Assembly (NCBI GenBank): GCA_963402885.1
Contig: OY727093.1
Location: forward strand, 9,807,501-9,871,500
Source: Antedon bifida
Lineage: Eukaryota > Echinodermata > Crinoidea > Comatulida > Antedonidae
Reading direction: 5' to 3'
Length of the DNA stretch: 64,000 nt
Below, piece after piece: positions 52,801 through 64,000 of the stretch. Every line of letters begins with the position of its first letter. Positions within the stretch are counted from its first letter, which is position 1. Below the pieces are notes generated by a model. That model was not told the DNA's origin. It was given only the letters and a program-made list of their open reading frames with translations, and ran no database searches. Position numbers and translations under genes: made by a program.

Positions 52801-55800
52801 GTTTGCTCATGCTTATGAGAAGACTTCAACGCAATCTTGAATATAACGAAGTAGAACACATATCTACCATGGCAACGTAAAGCTGATGTTTGTGAAAAGC
52901 TTGAAATTTTACCTTTGCTTGGAAATGTTTACCAGGTAAGTAGAAACTATCTATTTGTCTTTGTAATTTTTCTTGATTCCTGATAATATTTGATCATGGA
53001 TAATCTCATAAAAAAAACAATATACAAATTATAGGAATTCAGTTATTTTTGTATGGAAGTATTAATCTGTTGTATTTCAAAAATAAAAAGAATATTGAAA
53101 ATGTTTATACATTTTTATTGACTAATCTAAAAAAATATGCAATTACAATTTTTTGTTTGTGTTTATTGACAAAGGGAAATTTATATTTTATGAAATAAAG
53201 TTATAAAGTTGATCAATCAAAACAAATGAGATAGTAAATTCTGTAGTTATATAATAAACTAATACTATTCAAATTTAAAATGAAATATTAGAATAACAAA
53301 TTTATAAATATTATGGTACTGTAGTTTGTATTTTTCAGTGTTTTTGGATCATAATTATGGTATAATAACATTGTTAGCTCCTGAAACTTGTTGATGTTAT
53401 TTAATATTTTATTTTATTATTGTAAATTTTTTTTTTTAAACCTACTTTTTTAAATGGTTAATTGAGGTTACAGTTCAACCAAGCTTAGTTTTTGTTTTCT
53501 TAATTTCTCTTGAAAGATCAATGCTTAATGTTAAAGACAATACCTTTAGTTTCTTTTAAGTACTGTAGTTATTGTATTCCTGGAATTATCTTCAAGTAAA
53601 ACTAATTAGCATTAGGATTAGAATTATTTTATGGATTTGTAATGATTTCAAACCATGTTTTGAGTTTATTTTGTCACCATAAATTATATCCTGTTGCTTT
53701 ATTATTGCACTGCTAAAGAGATCACTATAAAAAAATACTGTATGCTCCTACTAAACATGTACTACACACTACCATACATAACACAATACTATTCAGCACC
53801 AACCAAACCCACTCCCTCTCCACCTCCCAACTCCCAACTGGGTAAGGGCACTAATGTGCTAGTACTCTTAGAGGGAAATATTTACTGTAGAGGGTCAGGT
53901 TCAGGAGCGAGGTTGATTGTTTAGGGGTTGATAACAAACGTGCATATAACATGATTTGGCGCATCTATGTTATTATGATGTATAGGCTTAGAATTAGTGT
54001 AGTGTGTGTTGTGTTTAGTAGGACCCCCATAACATACTTTAATAAATTATTTTATATAATGTTATCTATTTGGCAAACAAAAACATTAGTTGTAGTGGTG
54101 TGTGTTATTTAGTAGAACCCAATATTAAATTTTCTAATATTAATTAATTATTTTGTATACTGTATATTGAACTTTCTTTGTAAACAAAAACATTATTTTA
54201 TATATTATTAAACAAATATGTTTAATATTAATTAAAGCCAGATAAATATAGTTACAGTTATGATATTTTAATATAATCCTTGTTTATATTAGTAAAATGT
54301 CAATAAAATAGAACATTTGTTGTCATGAAAACAGTCCCAGTTGGTCAAAATGGCATGTGTTAGATTCAAAGGTCAGAATTTTAGTACCTATAATATCAAA
54401 TTAAGAAAAGCTTGCTAATTGCTTTACTTCCTCTGTAGCCAGTTAATTGTGAGCAAAGTACAGACTTATAGTCCATTATAGTTTTCTGTTGATGATGTAT
54501 AGATACTAAATTAATGAAAATACACTTTATTGCTCAAATTGAGCATTTTCGGATGGTGTGTCTTAGGAGCCAGAAGTTTTCTTACTTCGATTTCTTGATA
54601 AATTTGAGAAGATTTAGGAATTATAAATTAATACTGTTGGATATTAGAGATTTTTAACAAAATGTATTACAGTACAGCAAAGATTTATGTAGACAAGAAT
54701 CAGGCAAGTTGATAGCATTTTACTTTGTAATAAAGAAAAGTAGTCAGATTAATTATCAAACATTAGCAACAAATCAACTTTATTTTAAGTCAATGATATT
54801 GATTTAAGTTAGTTTTAAAAAAACTTAAGCATATGTATTTTGTTCTTAGACCCTTAGATGATGAAATTCATTCTTTAGATTAAAAAAACTTGTTTGATAA
54901 AATAATATAGCCTTGCTATTACTACTATTAAAAGAGAAAAAGAATATCTTTTTTTAAAACTTATTTTGCGCTCCAGCTAAATACAAGTTTTAACTCCATT
55001 CCATAGCAAACATTTGTATTGCGCAAGTTCCAAAAAGAAGAAAAAATGTTTAATCTACCCTGAATGTTACTAAACAAATTTGTCTTTAAATGTTATATTA
55101 CTCGATATTTTGTACATTGTATCTAACTTTCCTTGTAAACAAAGCATTTTATATATACACTATTATTCATTGTCAATTAAGATTTGTTATTTTCATTTTA
55201 TTAGTTATGGGATGACATTGATCCAGTTGTCATAAGGAAAATGGAAAGTTACAAACGTGCTCCCTCCTCTACTAGCCTTTTAAGTAAGTTGATCAATATT
55301 TTAACTGTTAAGCTCTGTCTACACTATCAAACTAGTTTGACAAAAAAAGTGTGATGTTCCCAAATATGGTAGTGATATGTTTAAATTTGGTAGTGATATG
55401 ACATCATCATGTCCATATATGGGCACATCACACTTTTTTTGTCACAAAAAGTTTGATAGTGTAGACAGGATATTCTTTATCCCCTGATTTAAAAAATTAT
55501 AGTGACAGCCATGCAGATTTATATTTTGATGATCTTGTTTTAAAATCATTTTCATTTTTAGAAAGTACAGTGAGTACAGACTTATAGTCATTATTATAGT
55601 TTTATGTTGTGGATGTATAGAAACTAATGAATATACACTTTATTGCTCAATTTGAGCATTTTCGATAATCTTGTTAAAAATGGTTTTAATTTTTAGAAAG
55701 TAGAGTGAGCGGGATCCTTGAGGTGCACCCAATGACACCATTAGAGCAAGAGGAGGAACTTAAGGAAGCAATGAAGATGCCGCTAGCTGCCATCAGTCGC

Positions 55801-58800
55801 CAACGCCTGCGCGCGATGCAGATCAACTTTCGACGTTGTGGTTCCGTGGATAACTGTATATCTAGCAGGGAGTTGATGAACGTTTTTAATGAGCATAATT
55901 TGGGAATACCAAATAGAACATTCCAGATGTTGATAAGTCAATTTAACGAAGGAACAGGAATCAACCATGAGAAACTGTGGAAGTTTTTGGTAGAAGCACA
56001 ATCAAAAACAGGTAAGAATTAGACTTACATCAGTCATCATGCATATCGGCTGCTGTCCATTTCAGCCTCCATTCTTGTAGGCCTACTACCATAACAAAAT
56101 ATTTTGTTAGGCAGTTGTGATTGGTAATTAAAGCTGGTCTAACCTTTGTACAAAATAAAGACCATTATTTCCATAACCGGCCAAAGTGATCAGACATTAT
56201 TCAATAAGAAAATACAAGACACAGCAAACAAATTGATTTGTAATAAAGTTATTGCTGTAAAGATCAATATAACATAGGTTTTTTACTTCCGTGAAATAAT
56301 ATGTAAACAAATCTTAAAAATTGCTGCAACTGAATTGAGGAGTGAACTTGGAGTGAAATTGATGCTTTTGCCCACTGCAATCAAATGTTTATTTATTCTG
56401 TTATATTTATAAGGAAAATAAATTCTGTTGTTCTGGTACAGTGACAATAAAAATTTCTCACTTTCTCAAACCAATATTTTATTAACTAACATTTGATTGT
56501 TCAATTAGGTCGAGACAGTGTCCAGGCTATTCACAAGACACATAATCATTATATGGGACATAGATTCAACGAAGAACTGTCATCCGCAGACAGAGCCTTA
56601 CTAGAGAAAGTACACAAGGCATTGATGTCCAGCAAGGAATATGATCTAATTGAATTAAGGACATCATGCGAAGACAAGGACCCAAGTCGAAATGGACAAA
56701 TCCCAAAGAAAAAGGTATGTTCTACCCAGACCTTCTTTTGGAACTGTAACAGACTTTCATCCCATACATATTAGGAAAACCGAAAAGTGTCTGTTTTTGG
56801 CAGAGTTGACTGTATAATAAGTATGATTTAACATTCATTAACATGTTGGTAAAACAATAACAGTAAATTGACTCCTACAAATAAATGTTTTGAGAATATT
56901 ATATTTTAATATATAAATACAAAATTAGTCAAACATAACATGTTTGCCTGTGTTAAAAAAAAGTATGAAGATAAAGACTGCTTATTCAATGCTATTTTCT
57001 GTTACATAAGCCAACTAATAAACTGTATGATAAAATTCTTTTTTGCACAGTCACTTAGCAAATCTAGGGTGATTATAAATGTCATTTATTTTAGCTTCAA
57101 ATAACGCAGAACTCTTTAGTTAGTAATTCTCATTTAATACAATTTGGTATTTAGTTGAAATACATTCAATGTATTGATTCTGTTTGAAGGTTCGTTTACG
57201 GTCATATTATATTGGGTTGTCATGGTTACATGATGCAGTTATTAAGTGCAAACTTAAGTGCCAGTATAATGTGGCGTGACATGCAGTATAAAGCGTGTGG
57301 GCTGTATAAAGAAATTTTATTAATACATATTGCAAAGTTGATTAACGTTGTCATTTTAAAGTATTTAATTTGGAAATGCATGGTAAACGATAAATGTTAA
57401 TTTATATAATTCTTGTATAATTCTTATCTACTTTCCAAAAATATAAGCATTAAGCATATTATTAGATTATATTAATTACGTTTTTTTATAAATATTATAT
57501 TCAATTCAATTCAATTCAACTTAACATTTATTTCTTCCTTCAAGAAAATGAGGTAATCGTAACAAATTAAGATATTCAGATTTTCATTCTCTTTTTAAAC
57601 AGTTGAGTTTTAAAAATTATCTTTAAAAAACCTAAGAATTTCAAATAAATATACCCACAGCATTTTTCTTACTAATTTGCCTTCGGATTTATAAATTAGA
57701 ATCAATATAGAAATGACATTGTTCAATAATAGGAAAATTAATATCAAAAAAATAAGTGATTTATTTATTGTATCATAAATATATATTAGATTTTGATAGA
57801 AATGATTAACAATATGGTAATATCAAGCCATAAATCAAATTTATGTCCTAATTTATATTCAAATTGAAAAGAATATTTTTAAATATGTACATTGTTACTT
57901 ATTGATTAGTTTCTATGAAGTATTATAGTTACCATAGTAACTGTCTTTGTCAACAAAGATGTCTGTTATTGAAACTATTTGTTGTAACTAGTTGTTAGTC
58001 AAATTGGAATGGGCACAGTTCATTATTTATAATTGCCTTCTTTCAAATTTTCAATTAAAAAAAAGTTTGGGTTTGTTACATATAATGTATGTCTGTCGAC
58101 AGTAAAAATTAATATTAGCGATATAGGTCAAAGTTGACCCTCTAATAAGTCTATACTTAGATTAACAATGATATTTGAGTAAATTGTTGATCATGGCAGT
58201 CAATCATATTTTGCTTTATTGTTTTTTTAACACAGTTTAATGTATTATTGATATAAAAGAATAGAATGGGACAAATGAAGTAAGAAACTTGCAATCTGCC
58301 ACAGTCAAACTATGATGTTTAAAATGGTCTTCCAATTATCTATACATCGTCAACAAACAGTGGTTACACTGAGGAGTTAGGAGTTATTAATAGTCCTTTA
58401 AACACAACGTTGTATCATCCCTATTTTATAACCATTTTAATTATTCTACAGTTTAAGCGAATCGTTGAAGAACAGCATCTCCCATTATCTGGTGCTTTGT
58501 TGAATAATGTGTTAAAGAAGTGTGATGAAGAAGGAAACGGGATGGTCAAGTAAGTATTTTACACCAATAAAAAATAAATAAAGCTCTGTCTACACTATCA
58601 AGCTTTATGTGACAAAAAAATGTGATGTGCCCATATATGGACATGATGATGTTATATTTTCTCGTCGGTCCTTGGTTGTCTTAGATCGAAATCTCCCTAT
58701 TCTTTAATGATGTACTTACTGTAGTTATTATATTACTATACAAAATTGTACCAGAAGATCCAATGAAATTTCATATAAACCAAAAGTAACTCAAGACAGA

Positions 58801-61800
58801 AGATATGTTGAGAAGCACATCAGATTCTTGAAAATGATTTAAGAGATCACAAGATCTAACAATAACATCTCTTTATTTAGAATTACCTTTGTTTATTCTA
58901 TCAAACACAGTCATTTGATAATCTGTCAACACTATAGATTTATTTTTTATTTTATTCAATCGAAACCAACAGCGATAATTACCACCACTAACAGGTTTCA
59001 TACAAACAAAGCCAGGACTGTTTAAAGCACCTTGATTGGTCCTAACATTGATCAAAGGCTTCTCTCGTCCAGTGCCCACCTTGACCAGAGGAAAGGCATA
59101 AGCAAATACGTGTGAGGCAGATACTAGATGCAGGGGCTGCCATAAGAGTCAACAGTGCTGATTTCAAATGCCTAACGGGACCCCAGCTCCATATACAGCA
59201 CCCGATATTCCCAGATGGTCTCCCATCCAAGCTCTAACCAGGCCCAACGTTGCTTAACTTCGGTGATCTGACGAGAACCGGTGTTTCAACGTGGTAAAGC
59301 CTACCACAAAAAACAGTACATTGAAGGAAAATTGAAATAATGTATCATTTTTGTTTTAGCTGGTTTGAGTTTATGGTCCTCATGGAGAAAGCTGAACATC
59401 TAAGTATTACGCACACAAAAACACAAGAGCCAACAAACCAAACTAATCAAGTCTCAAAATCAAATGCACTCAAAAAAGCAGCTAATAATTCAGGTCCACC
59501 AGGTATGTTCGATATTTAAGCCATGTTCACACTGAGTGGCTAGATAAATGATCATGTAAAACAGGTGTAATGTTTAAAGCTCTGTCTACACTATCAAATG
59601 TTATGTGACAAAAAACTGTGATGTGCCCATATATGGAGCATATCACTTCCATATTTGGGCACATCACACTTTTTTTTGTCAAACTAGTTTGATCGTTTAG
59701 TCGGAGCTTAAGAATAGAACTGTTCACAATAAACTCTGATGAGAGATTAAAAAATGTAACATCACTATAGCTACTGGACCAAATTCGGGCGTAATGTGAA
59801 TGTACCTTAAGCATTCATTCATGTCATTAGTAGTTTTTGATTGAAAATGAGTGGCTAGTGGTTGGTTAACAAATGGCAGATCTTAAATAAATATATTGAT
59901 TGGCATTAATTTGTTTATTTTCAGGAAAGAAATCAAATGAAAAAGTTGCAGGACCTGTTAAAACAAAAGGTAACATTTTGTTTGTAACATTTTTGACTAG
60001 TGTTAATTTTGAAAAAAATATTTAAAATGGTTGATTCAGATTATTCAGATTTTGACCAAATATGGTTTTAAAACTGATTATATTTAGATACAACATAAAT
60101 CAAACTGTTATACAAAGTACAAACTTAATAACACACTTGTTACATAGGTACAACACTTAGCGCTGCTTCTAATCTAGTACGGGCATCTGTTTCCGCCAGA
60201 AAAAATCACATTACACTGAAAGGTATAATTTGGAAAAAGTTGATAAAATAATCATTATTTTGTAATATCATAAATATCATATATTTTTCATATTTTCAAT
60301 TTTTAGCAACTTTATAAACATTGGTGTTTCAAAGTATTTTCTTGTTCATATCCAATATTTTGTGAATTTTCATATTCGTTCATATTTTCTTGCAAAACAT
60401 TACTCTTACACCAGTTACTGTTTTCTTCCAGGTTTACTTATAATTATACAAACATGTTTTAAATTAAAAAACAATATTATTATGAATTTCTATTATTTTC
60501 TTTCAAAATACTTTTTTTATGATTCTAAATAATATGGAACATTATTTTAATTTCAAATTTTTGAGGCATGCATTTGTTGGGTCATATTTCATTAAATTAC
60601 TATACTTTTTCATATTTTTTGTTCAATATTCACATGTTTTAACACTATAAGGTACTTTTATTAAACATTAGTTGTAAAACATATTTGTATTTTATAATTT
60701 TTTACCATTTTGATGTTTATAAAATTGTATTCATGTCTAATAATAATTCGTTTTATAATCATCATATAATCATATGACCAAAGTTCTACTAAATAAAATA
60801 TGTAGAGGATTCTTGAATATGACCAGATAGCAATGTTAATTTTTTTGTTAATTAACAAAATATATAAATAACCTCGTTTATTTTTCTAGGAAAACAGACA
60901 AATAATAATAACAACAGTATAAAGAAACCAATCATTGAAGAAAAAGGTACACTTTACATATTGTATTTACAAAGAAAAAAAAAACTCAGCAATTAATAAT
61001 TGTGAACAATTCAGAATTCTCCACTAATCATAAATCTTAAGTTGTATGTGTCTTTACCAGAACATAATGACACATTTCTGATTAATTTCAGAATATATAT
61101 TTATTTACTTTAAATTATGTACTGTATTATAGAAAAGGCAACAGCGTCAGAACAGAGTGGAAAGGGACGAAGTAGCGTTTTGTCAAATGAATCTGGAAAA
61201 GAATCAGGTCGCAAAGGTTGGTATTAAATATCTCTACATTACTAATTGTGGTATAATAAATAATAAACTATTTAAAATGTTTTTCATATATTGTATCAAA
61301 AATTGGCGACAGCGAAAAGTATTATATGTAACATCCATAAACAGTGCCACATTTTATATATTTTTGTTTATAGCATGATACCTTTTAGATATTTTTATTG
61401 TTTATAAGTGTTATTATTTTAAAAGTTTATAAATATTTAGTATGTAATATTCTTGATCTTCATATTTTCATTAATATTTGACATATTATTTGTTTAACAA
61501 ATTAAAAGTCAACAAAAGTTTTTCAGCATATTGGATCTATATTTTTAGTACTGTTTATGTACACCATAAATCCTATATTTATATGAGTATTTTAAAAAAA
61601 TTCTATGATAAAAATCCAATAATACTGTTTTCTATTGTTTTCCAATTGATATTTACTTTAAAATCAATAAAAACACAACAATCTTATTGCATACTCTTTA
61701 TTTTATTTATTATTTATTTTTATTAAAACATATTTAGGCAGGATAACATAATTCAGAAAAGATCGCAAAATTTCTGTTTTTCAATATGGTCCTGCAATGA

Positions 61801-63767
61801 AACAACTTTAAAAAAAAACACAAGAAAAATTGAAAAAAAATATAACAATCAGTGAATATAGAACGTTAATTACTCTCTCTGAAATATGATATATATATAA
61901 GATCATGCCATGTAATAATTGGAAATATGAAGATAGTGATTTCTTACTAGCATGCCATGATTATGATTTATTTTGTCAAACCAATATTTTGAAAGGGAAA
62001 CGTTAATTGTAAAAAAAAGTTTTGTTGTTCTTTTCATGAACAGCTTCTTTTGAAAATATGACATTGACAACAAGGCTTACTGAACTCTAGAAGGCATATT
62101 ATAGCATGTTTAACCTTAATCATATGTTCATTATATATTCCTTTCGTTTTGTTTTCTTATGGTAATATTTTGCATGTGTATTCAATTGTGTCGTAGTGAC
62201 ATTTAGAACAGGGGATACTTCTCCCTCGTCCAGTTGTAACTCAAGTAGAAGGGGGTCACTTTCATCAGTGGCCGGAGAATCTGATTTATTGAAAGGTAAG
62301 AACAGCCATCAACCTTTTTAACATAGTTTGCAAAATGGTGAAATGTTGAATCCTGGCTCGTTCAATTTGGTGTCCTTGTTTTATATACTTTTGGCTTACT
62401 CTAATACATAATGAATATATCTGAATATGTGATGTTTCCTTACATATGATTATTTGGAGGATATATATATTTCTTGATTTAAATATTCTATGTTCTATTT
62501 TGTTAAGCTCTGTCTACACTATCAAACTAGTTTGACAAAAAGAGTGTGATGTACCCAAATATGATAGTGATATGCCAAAATATGGTAATGATATAACATC
62601 ATCATGTCCATATTTAAGCACATCATATTTTTTTTGTCACAAATGTGTAGACAGAGCTTTACTCTCTATAATTGTTTAGGAGCTGGACAGCAATCTCCTC
62701 GAATTGGCAGTGCAAAGTCGAAGGCATCAAGGCCTGGAAGCTCGACCCCAGGACAATCTAGGCCTGGTAGTGTTGGTCCTGGTCAGACTAGGCCCGGGAG
62801 TTCAACTACTGGGCAATCTAGACCAGGAAGCTCAACACCAGGCCAACCTAGGACTAATCCAGGGCAAGATCAAAGTCCCCGTCCAGGCAGTCGAAACACT
62901 CCCAACTCATCAAGAAGAGCATCACTCACTAGTCAAGGTAAATTTCTTGTTCCATATGCTTTCATACAAAATTTCTTTCAGGTATAAGTACACAAAATGA
63001 TATTTTGTGCTCCAGCATGTGCCAAATGTGTATATGTGGTTATTTAATCAATATAGATTGGAATATGTAAACAGAATGTATATGTTTTATATAATAATGT
63101 ATTTATTTAATGATTAATTAAAAACATTTCCCAGCAAGCTTACTTGAAATAATAGAAAAGGTTGGTCAATCAAAGGCAACTAAACTACCAAGTCTGAGTG
63201 CCTCTCTACCACAACTTTCTCGGTATTCTGAAGATGAAGATCGTTTGAACTTTAGCACTCTCTCATTGAAGACACTATCTGAAGTTGACATTACCCAGAG
63301 AGCTAACCAGCTGCCAGGACTGACAATGCCACTACATCAGCTGTTAGTTAAAAAAGCAACTTCAGATGTTCCTCCTTCGAAGAATGGTGACCTTAAGACG
63401 ATTTCAGAAATGAACTCTGATGTGGATAAAGTAGATTTGATGGCAGAAGATGATAAGATTGATTCTGGTGTTGATGAGCCAATGTATTCAGAGAAGACTG
63501 ATAAAACTGAAACACCAGGAATGGAAACAGAGCCAGGTCTTGAAACAATCATTGAAAGTGATCAGCAGCCGTCACCAGTGGAACACCTTGACATTCTGAC
63601 AAAGAGTTCCGATATTGCTGACAAATCATCAAAGACTGATAAATCTAAACCAGTTAAAAAAGTTGAGTCAAGTAAAACAATTGTGAAGAAGCTTCCAAAA
63701 CTCACTAGACCAACACCGAGTACCACAGCTAAATCTGGTAAAGCAAAAGGAACCAAGGATGATAAAG
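49814..63767 (+). CDS. EF-hand protein with long low-complexity tail, C1orf87-like, 3' end outside window
   Basis: Thirteen visible exons: 49814-49846, 55205-55283, 55697-56011, 56509-56714, 58452-58549, 59360-59502, 59925-59969, 60148-60222, 60890-60946, 61133-61216, 62197-62295, 62680-62937, 63135-63767; the last ends at a donor, so the gene continues. 708 residues are visible. Residues about 50-140 form one EF-hand-like unit (FRRCGSVDNCISSRELMNVF) without a canonical loop. Residues about 155-262 form a second, whose last loop DEEGNGMVNWFE fits the 12-residue Ca-binding pattern and is split by intron 5. Paired EF units with polar linkers match the layout of vertebrate C1orf87 (from memory, not aligned). 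Exons 7-13 are all symmetric phase 1 and code Lys/Ser/Gly-rich sequence, including SRPGSSTPGQ repeats. The X-box upstream suggests ciliary expression. Confidence 0.87.
51119..51788. mobile_element. non-autonomous DNA transposon, about 670 bp
   Basis: Left end TTAGGGTTCAGACTCACGGA with GTTACGGTGGAGTTAT; right end ATAACTCCACCGTAACTCTG with GAGTCTGAACATACCCTTAA. These are inverse over about 40 bp. Second inner arms (TACGGTAATCCGTGGC and CTAATCCGCGGCTTGGTTCAGACAC) are also related, as is AAGGTGTTCAGACACA near the left. No transposase frame. It lies in intron 1 of the EF-hand gene. Confidence 0.82.
54455..54556. repeat. ~100-bp local repeat, copy 1
   Basis: Contains GTACAGACTTATAGTCCATT, ATAGTTTTCTGTTGATGATG and ACACTTTATTGCTCAAATTG, ending in the palindrome TGCTCAAATTGAGCA. 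A second copy is at 55572-55668. Confidence 0.8.
55308..55472. mobile_element. full-length copy of the GCTCTGTCTACACTATCAAAC inverted-repeat family
   Basis: Begins TTAAGCTCTGTCTACACTAT and ends AGTTTGATAGTGTAGACAGG. It is in the opposite internal orientation to the copy at 20.6 kb, with AAATATGGTAGTGATATG on the left. It starts 25 bp after exon 2 of the EF-hand gene. Confidence 0.88.
55572..55668. repeat. ~100-bp local repeat, copy 2
   Basis: GTACAGACTTATAGTCATTA through ACACTTTATTGCTCAATTTG and GAGCATTTTCG matches copy 1 at 54.46 kb. It ends about 28 bp before exon 3 of the EF-hand gene, so it occupies the branch-point side of that intron. Confidence 0.8.
57501..57520. repeat. (TTCAA)n simple repeat
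   Basis: A short pentanucleotide run in intron 4 of the EF-hand gene, followed by ACATTTATTTCTTCC. It is the inverse of the (GAATT)n tail at 41.28 kb, so it may mark the end of a minus-strand retroelement. Confidence 0.7.
58578..58660. mobile_element. left half of a GCTCTGTCTACACTATCAAAC-family element
   Basis: AAGCTCTGTCTACACTATCA through GTGATGTGCCCATATATGGA is intact. The match then stops abruptly at about 58660 and the right half is missing. The sequence after the break starts CTCGTCGGTCCTTGGTTGTC. Confidence 0.85.
59188..59306 (-). rRNA. 5S rRNA-like sequence, probably a pseudogene or 5S-derived retroposon
   Basis: Read on the minus strand, TACCACGTTGAAACACCGGT, TCTCGTCAGATCACCGAAGT, TAAGCAACGTTGGGCCTGGT, TAGAGCTTGGATGGGAGACC and TGGGAATATCGGGTGCTGTA follow animal 5S rRNA in order over about 119 nt. 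The internal promoter region is well kept. Differences include the decayed first stem (GGCTTT where 5S has GCCA-type pairing) and CTGTATATGGAGC at the 3' end in place of the pairing strand. No T run follows for pol III termination. It lies antisense in intron 5 of the EF-hand gene. A 5S-headed SINE (SINE3 type) is the main alternative. Confidence 0.8.
59573..59711. mobile_element. internally deleted copy of the GCTCTGTCTACACTATCAAAC inverted-repeat family
   Basis: Begins TTTAAAGCTCTGTCTACACT and ends GTTTGATCGTTTAGTCGGAG, with GTGATGTGCCCATATATGGA and AAATATGGGCACATCACACT... arms but a shortened centre. Flanking TTAA/TTAAG is consistent with a TA-containing target. Confidence 0.85.
62504..62661. 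mobile_element. copy of the GCTCTGTCTACACTATCAAAC inverted-repeat family
   Basis: Begins TTAAGCTCTGTCTACACTAT and ends GTGTAGACAGAGCTTTA; the right arm has lost several bases (CACAAATGTGTAGACAG). It ends only about 18 bp before exon 12 of the EF-hand gene, so it has reached the polypyrimidine tract region. Confidence 0.86.
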
Positions 63768-64000
63768 GTACACCATGATAGTCATCAGGCGGCATGCATC
63801 TTTGACGTTTTGACAATTTTTTCAGTAGTTAATCATTGTGTTCATTGTGTTCTTATCCATTCTCAACATTGTAGTATACTGTATCTTGTGAAATTAACAC
63901 GTTGCACTCATTTGTATTCTAAAGCACTACTATTACTTGACAAATTAATTGTCGAGTTATAAATGCAGTTTATGCAATGTAATCTTTATTTATATTATCA

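Noticed and set aside
58873-59230. Minus-strand frames of 62-68 codons next to the 5S-like sequence
   Set aside because: They overlap each other and part of the 5S-like sequence. No protein family is recognised and no splice context exists.
62704-63000. 98-codon frame over EF-hand exon 12
   Set aside because: It is a shifted reading of the PGS-repeat exon. The phase-1 frame joins exons on both sides.

Overview
The window reads as animal nuclear DNA: AT-rich, with small GT-AG exons, long introns and many short interspersed repeats. A xylulose kinase with a metazoan-type exon layout, a cluster of intronless rhodopsin-like receptors, tRNA-derived SINE pieces and the recurring word TAGGCCTA suggest a marine invertebrate deuterostome, most likely an echinoderm. 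That assignment is inference; no marker fixes the species. Multi-exon genes were assembled by eye from splice sites, reading phase and protein-like sequence, so exon edges are predictions, although the phases close in every gene.

Layout. 1-8.3 kb is AT-rich and nearly gene-less, with a three-copy 184-bp tandem repeat. At 8.3-8.5 kb (minus) is a possible two-exon microprotein. At 9.75-19.57 kb (minus) is a ten-exon gene for a 325-residue ankyrin-type protein built from a duplicated four-exon module; its first intron holds a 2.4-kb satellite array. Divergent from it, 21.58-26.03 kb (plus) is a twelve-exon gene for a 417-residue protein with a C2-like domain, perhaps related to C2CD6/ALS2CR11. 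At 26.6-39.4 kb (minus) lie five intronless class A GPCR genes, the last four close paralogues, with relics of their tail-coding repeat between them. At 39.93-46.60 kb (plus) is a complete fifteen-exon xylulose kinase (XYLB). After 3.2 kb without recognisable genes, 49.81 kb to beyond the window end (plus) is a long gene for an EF-hand protein with a low-complexity tail, laid out like vertebrate C1orf87. A perfect X-box-like site just upstream of it suggests RFX control and a ciliary role. A 5S rRNA-like sequence lies on the minus strand in one of its introns.

Mobile DNA is mostly non-autonomous: at least nine copies or pieces of one ~160-bp inverted-repeat family (TIR GCTCTGTCTACACTATCAAAC), a ~170-bp and a ~670-bp inverted-repeat element, a ~200-bp foldback, several SINE fragments and a LINE 3' end. 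No transposase or reverse transcriptase gene was seen.

The genes do not form one pathway. XYLB is a housekeeping enzyme of the glucuronate-xylulose route. The GPCRs look like a lineage-specific, possibly chemosensory, expansion. The EF-hand gene, and more weakly the C2 and ankyrin genes, could be ciliary or flagellar.
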